A stretch of 43,670 nt of DNA, from assembly GCA_036278935.1 (NCBI GenBank), contig DASUKA010000056.1, positions 1-43,670 of the forward strand, given 5' to 3'. The DNA comes from DASSNR01 sp036278935 (GTDB lineage Bacteria > Gemmatimonadota > Gemmatimonadetes > Gemmatimonadales > Gemmatimonadaceae). A model generated the notes under the pieces. It saw nothing but the letters and a program-made list of their open reading frames with translations. It was not told the DNA's origin and made no database searches. How positions within the stretch are numbered: position 1 is the first letter of the stretch; each line of letters starts with the position of its first letter. The position numbers and the translations under genes were made by a program. Shown here piece after piece: positions 40,650 to 43,670 of this stretch.

Positions 40650-43628
40650 ATGCGAAGTTGGATCCTTCGTCTGACCATCACCGCGGCCCTCGCCCTCGCG
40701 AGCGCCGCCGCCGCATCCGCCCAGACGACCGCCCGGATCACCGGCTCAGTCGCCGATTCCGTGACCGGCGCGCCCCTCCCCGGCGCCCAGGTCATCGTCA
40801 CGGGCACCAAACTCGGCGCTGTCGCCAATTCGGACGGCCACTTCACGATCGAGGGCGTGCCCGCCGGGCAGGCCGCCCTGCGCGTCCAGCGCATCGGCTA
40901 CGCCTTCACCGTGGACACGATCACCGCCGTCGCGGGCCAGACGACCACCGTGAACTTCCGCCTGCAGCCGCGCGCCGTCATGCTCAAGGAGGTCGTGGCG
41001 GTCGGCTACGGCACCGAGCGGAAGGAAGAGGTCACGAGCGCCGTCTCGAGCGTCAACGCCGAGGACTTCGTTCAGGCGCCCGCTCGTGATGCTGCCTCGC
41101 TCATTGCCGGGAAGATTCCTGGCCTCGCGGTCACTACGCCTAGCGGTGACCCAACCAGCGGAACGGAGATCTCCCTGCGCGGCATCACCACGCTCGAGGG
41201 CTCCAGGAACCCGCTGATTCTCATCGACGGCATTCCGGGCGACCTCAATACGGTCCCACCGCGGGACATCCAGTCCATCAGCGTGCTCAAGGACGCCTCC
41301 GCCGCGGCGATCTACGGGTCGCGCGCCTCCAATGGCGTCATCCTCATCACCACCAAGAAGTACGACGGCGGCAAGCCCACCATTCGCTACGACGGCTACG
41401 CAAGCCTGCAGACCATCGCCAAGGCACCCGACTTCCTCACCGCCGCCGACTACCGGAGCTACATCAAGCAGGGCTACGGCTTCCAGGACCTGGGCGCGAC
41501 CACCGACTGGCAATCCGAGGTGCTCCGCCAGCCCGTGAGCCAGCGACACAACGTGAGTATCACCGGCGGCAGCGGCAACAGCAGCTATACCGCGTCGCTC
41601 AACTATGAGAACACGCAGGGCATCTTCCAGCGGTCCGACAACAAGTCGCTCAACGGACGCATTGACCTCGCGCAGACCATGTTCGATGGCAAGCTGGAGA
41701 CCGACTTCGACCTGCTGAGCCGCGTACACAACTACTTCAGGGGCCCCGACTTCGACTACGCGTGGCGTGAGGCGCTCATCCGGAATCCCACCGACAGCGT
41801 GCACGACGCCAACGGCGACTGGATGCAGCGCAGCGGCTACTTCTACACCAATCCCCTCAGCCTCATCGACGAAGAGAACGGCAACTACGAGGGGCGTGAC
41901 CTGCGCTTGCACGGGACCGTGAAACTCCGCCCCGTCGACCACCTGAATCTCTCGGTCATGGCCGGCACCGAGCGCAGCGAAGGTCAGGATGGCGATGCCA
42001 CGACGTTCAAGCACATCAACACCACGCAGCTCGGCGAGAACGGCACCGCGTCGCGCGGGGCATCGAACGAGATCGATCACATCATGGAGCTCACGGGCAC
42101 GTATGCCAATACGATCGGGCGCCATGATTTCACGCTCCTGGGCGGCTACAGCTACCAGGACTTCGAGTACGATGGCTTCAGCGCGAACACGTACGGCTTC
42201 CCCACCGATCTTTTCGGCTACAACCAGCTGCAGCAGGGGAGCGCGTTGAGCACCGGGCAGGCGTACATGAGCAGCTACAAGAACTCCAACAAGCTCATCG
42301 GCTTCTTCGGCCGGCTGAACTACGATTGGGACAACCGCTTCCTGCTCATGGGGAGCCTGCGCTATGAGGGAAACTCCCGGTTCGGCGCCGACCACAAGTG
42401 GGGGATGTTCCCCGCCGTCTCCGCCGGGTGGCAGATCGCCAACGAGCACTTCATGGATGGGCTGCCCTGGGTGAACCAGCTCAAGCTGCGCGTGGGCTAC
42501 GGCGTCACCGGCATCGCCCCCTCCCAGTCATACCTGTCGCTCACGAGCTACTCGTATGGCAGGAAGTTCCTCTACGATGGGAATTGGGTGGAGGGGCTCT
42601 CCCCCTCGCGCAATCCGAATCCCGACCTGCGCTGGGAGCGGAAGAGCGAGCTCAACCTCGGCGTGGACTTCGCGCTGTTCAGCTCCCGCGTGAGCGGCAG
42701 CCTGGACGCCTATCAGTCGGACAACCGGGACATGTTGTACAACTATTCCGTCCCCACACCGCCGTATCTGTACGGAAACATGCTGGCCAACGTGGGCCAC
42801 ATGCAGAACAAGGGGCTCGAGGCGTCGTTGAGCTACGACGTCGTGCGGCGTCCGGACTTCCAGTGGACCACCAGCGCCAACTGGTCCACCAATCGCAACA
42901 AGCTGGTAAGCCTGTCCAACGACGTCTACCAGACCGCCGACTTCTTCTATACGGGCTACACGGGTGAGCCGGTGCAGCAGTCCACGCACCGCGTGGATGT
43001 CGGCGGCCCGATCGGCAACTTCTGGGGGTGGAAGTCGGTGGACATCGACACCTCGGGCGCGTGGATCGTGCTGGATTCCACGGGCAACCGGATCTCGGTG
43101 CGCGACGCCAAGGACAAGGACAAGCGCGTACTGGGGAATGGGCTTCCGAAGGACTACGTGGCATGGAACAACACGCTGCGCTACAAGCACTTCGATCTGA
43201 ACGTCAACATGCGCGGCGCGTTCGATTTCCAGATCCTCAACTTCCAGCGGATGTTCTACGAGAATCCCACGATTCTCCAGTACAACATGCTGAAGTCCGC
43301 CTTCGACAAGGTCTACGGCAAGCGGATGCTGAACTACGACCTCGCCCTGGTGAGCTACTACATCGAGAACGGTGATTACTGGAAGGTCGACAACGTGACG
43401 CTGGGCTTCACTCTCTCACCGCAGATGCTCGGGCCCGCCTCCCGGCTCCTTTCGGGCGCCAGGCTCTATGTCTCCGGCAGCAATCTGTTGACGCTCACCG
43501 GCTACAAGGGAATGGACCCCGAGGTCACCACGCTGGGCTCCTCGGACGACCTGAGCCCTGGTGACGACACTCGCGACACGTACCCGACGACGCGGATGTT
43601 CACGTTCGGTCTCAATCTCACGTTCTGA
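40650..43628 (+). CDS. SusC/RagA-family TonB-linked outer membrane protein
   Basis: A 992-residue outer-membrane transporter. The signal peptide is 1-25 (ITAALALASAAAASAQ). A CarboxypepD_reg-like domain is at ~28-110 (ARITGSVADSVTGAPLPGAQVIVTGTKLGAVANSDGHFTIEGVPAG). The SusC linker VVAVGYGTERKEEVTSAVSSV is followed by a plug (DAASLIAGKIPGLAV, LILIDGIPGD, ISVLKDASAAAIYGSRASNGVILITTKK). A large beta-barrel ends in Phe (FGLNLTF). SusC proteins import glycans or peptides with a SusD lipoprotein lid and TonB energy. The start at 40650 has GGAGG 6 nt upstream; the frame's earlier ATGs lack a signal peptide. Paired LacI-type operators upstream suggest carbohydrate-controlled expression. Confidence 0.93.
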   Translation: MRSWILRLTITAALALASAAAASAQTTARITGSVADSVTGAPLPGAQVIVTGTKLGAVANSDGHFTIEGVPAGQAALRVQRIGYAFTVDTITAVAGQTTTVNFRLQPRAVMLKEVVAVGYGTERKEEVTSAVSSVNAEDFVQAPARDAASLIAGKIPGLAVTTPSGDPTSGTEISLRGITTLEGSRNPLILIDGIPGDLNTVPPRDIQSISVLKDASAAAIYGSRASNGVILITTKKYDGGKPTIRYDGYASLQTIAKAPDFLTAADYRSYIKQGYGFQDLGATTDWQSEVLRQPVSQRHNVSITGGSGNSSYTASLNYENTQGIFQRSDNKSLNGRIDLAQTMFDGKLETDFDLLSRVHNYFRGPDFDYAWREALIRNPTDSVHDANGDWMQRSGYFYTNPLSLIDEENGNYEGRDLRLHGTVKLRPVDHLNLSVMAGTERSEGQDGDATTFKHINTTQLGENGTASRGASNEIDHIMELTGTYANTIGRHDFTLLGGYSYQDFEYDGFSANTYGFPTDLFGYNQLQQGSALSTGQAYMSSYKNSNKLIGFFGRLNYDWDNRFLLMGSLRYEGNSRFGADHKWGMFPAVSAGWQIANEHFMDGLPWVNQLKLRVGYGVTGIAPSQSYLSLTSYSYGRKFLYDGNWVEGLSPSRNPNPDLRWERKSELNLGVDFALFSSRVSGSLDAYQSDNRDMLYNYSVPTPPYLYGNMLANVGHMQNKGLEASLSYDVVRRPDFQWTTSANWSTNRNKLVSLSNDVYQTADFFYTGYTGEPVQQSTHRVDVGGPIGNFWGWKSVDIDTSGAWIVLDSTGNRISVRDAKDKDKRVLGNGLPKDYVAWNNTLRYKHFDLNVNMRGAFDFQILNFQRMFYENPTILQYNMLKSAFDKVYGKRMLNYDLALVSYYIENGDYWKVDNVTLGFTLSPQMLGPASRLLSGARLYVSGSNLLTLTGYKGMDPEVTTLGSSDDLSPGDDTRDTYPTTRMFTFGLNLTF

Positions 43629-43632
43629 CGTC

Positions 43633-43670
43633 ATGCATTCGAACTCACTCAGGGCGCTCCTCGCGCCTCC
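43633..43670 (+). CDS. Start of a probable SusD-like partner (cut by window end)
   Basis: ATG at 43633, 4 nt after the SusC-like stop, opens a frame reading MHSNSLRALLAP to the window end, compatible with the start of a lipoprotein signal peptide. SusD genes normally follow susC. Only 12 codons are visible, so identity is inferred from position. Confidence 0.4.
   Translation, partial: MHSNSLRALLAP

Overview
The window is about 43.7 kb of GC-rich chromosomal DNA from a Gram-negative bacterium. The gene set fits Gemmatimonadota best: a MacB/FtsX-type permease of the duplicated orphan kind, a SusC/RagA TonB-dependent porin, tandem periplasmic parvulins, a BatA/DUF58 pair, FtsEX with an EnvC-like partner, and many GTG/TTG starts. 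The phylum is inferred from gene content and style only; no 16S rRNA gene is present.

Layout. 1-837: C-terminal part of an ABC-type permease. 1127-1200: tRNA-Ile(GAT) on the minus strand with its own promoter and a U-tract terminator. 1409-3956 (minus): a ChaB-like protein, an extremely acidic Asp/Glu protein and TypA/BipA. 4138-4569 (plus): a disordered Gly/Tyr-rich protein. 4683-6696 (minus): a small unknown gene followed by a PilT-like ATPase with a repeated N-terminal domain. 6823-7749 (minus): a cation diffusion facilitator, divergent from a CBS/CorC_HlyC membrane protein (7816-9111).

9163-19292 (minus) is one very compact run, read from high to low coordinates: DUF58, BatA-like, mfd, PpiC-like lipoprotein, SurA, S4-domain protein, pdxA. 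Junctions range from 4-nt overlaps to 12-nt gaps. It joins cell-envelope surveillance, outer-membrane protein folding and transcription-coupled repair. 19382-20879 (minus): a lipoprotein and a creatininase-family hydrolase, divergent from lepA (21104).

22900-29290 (plus): a family 9 glycosyltransferase whose start codon overlaps the lepA stop and whose first ~60 codons are repeat DNA. Then comes a chain of overlapping genes: ROK glucokinase, PfkB kinase, STAS-HATPase protein, STAS-like/winged-helix protein and a small barrel-like protein, followed after 18 nt by a Cys/Met-metabolism PLP enzyme. This chain is the best candidate for an undescribed system: a partner-switch-like module coupled to sugar kinases. 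29696-33292 (plus): ftsE, ftsX, an EnvC-like factor with a degenerate LytM site, and endonuclease IV. 33324-39460 (plus): a His/Cys-containing small protein and a CzcCBA-type heavy-metal RND efflux system. 39554-40104 (minus): a decayed VapBC-like toxin-antitoxin pair. 40465-40499: two LacI-family-type operators 21 bp apart, upstream of a SusC-like porin (40650-43628) and the first codons of a probable SusD partner.

Four clusters of non-coding repeats (near 9.1, 22.9, 24.1 and 29.3 kb) lie at gene boundaries, and at least two run into coding sequence. Several operons end in perfect GC-rich hairpins without a U-tract.
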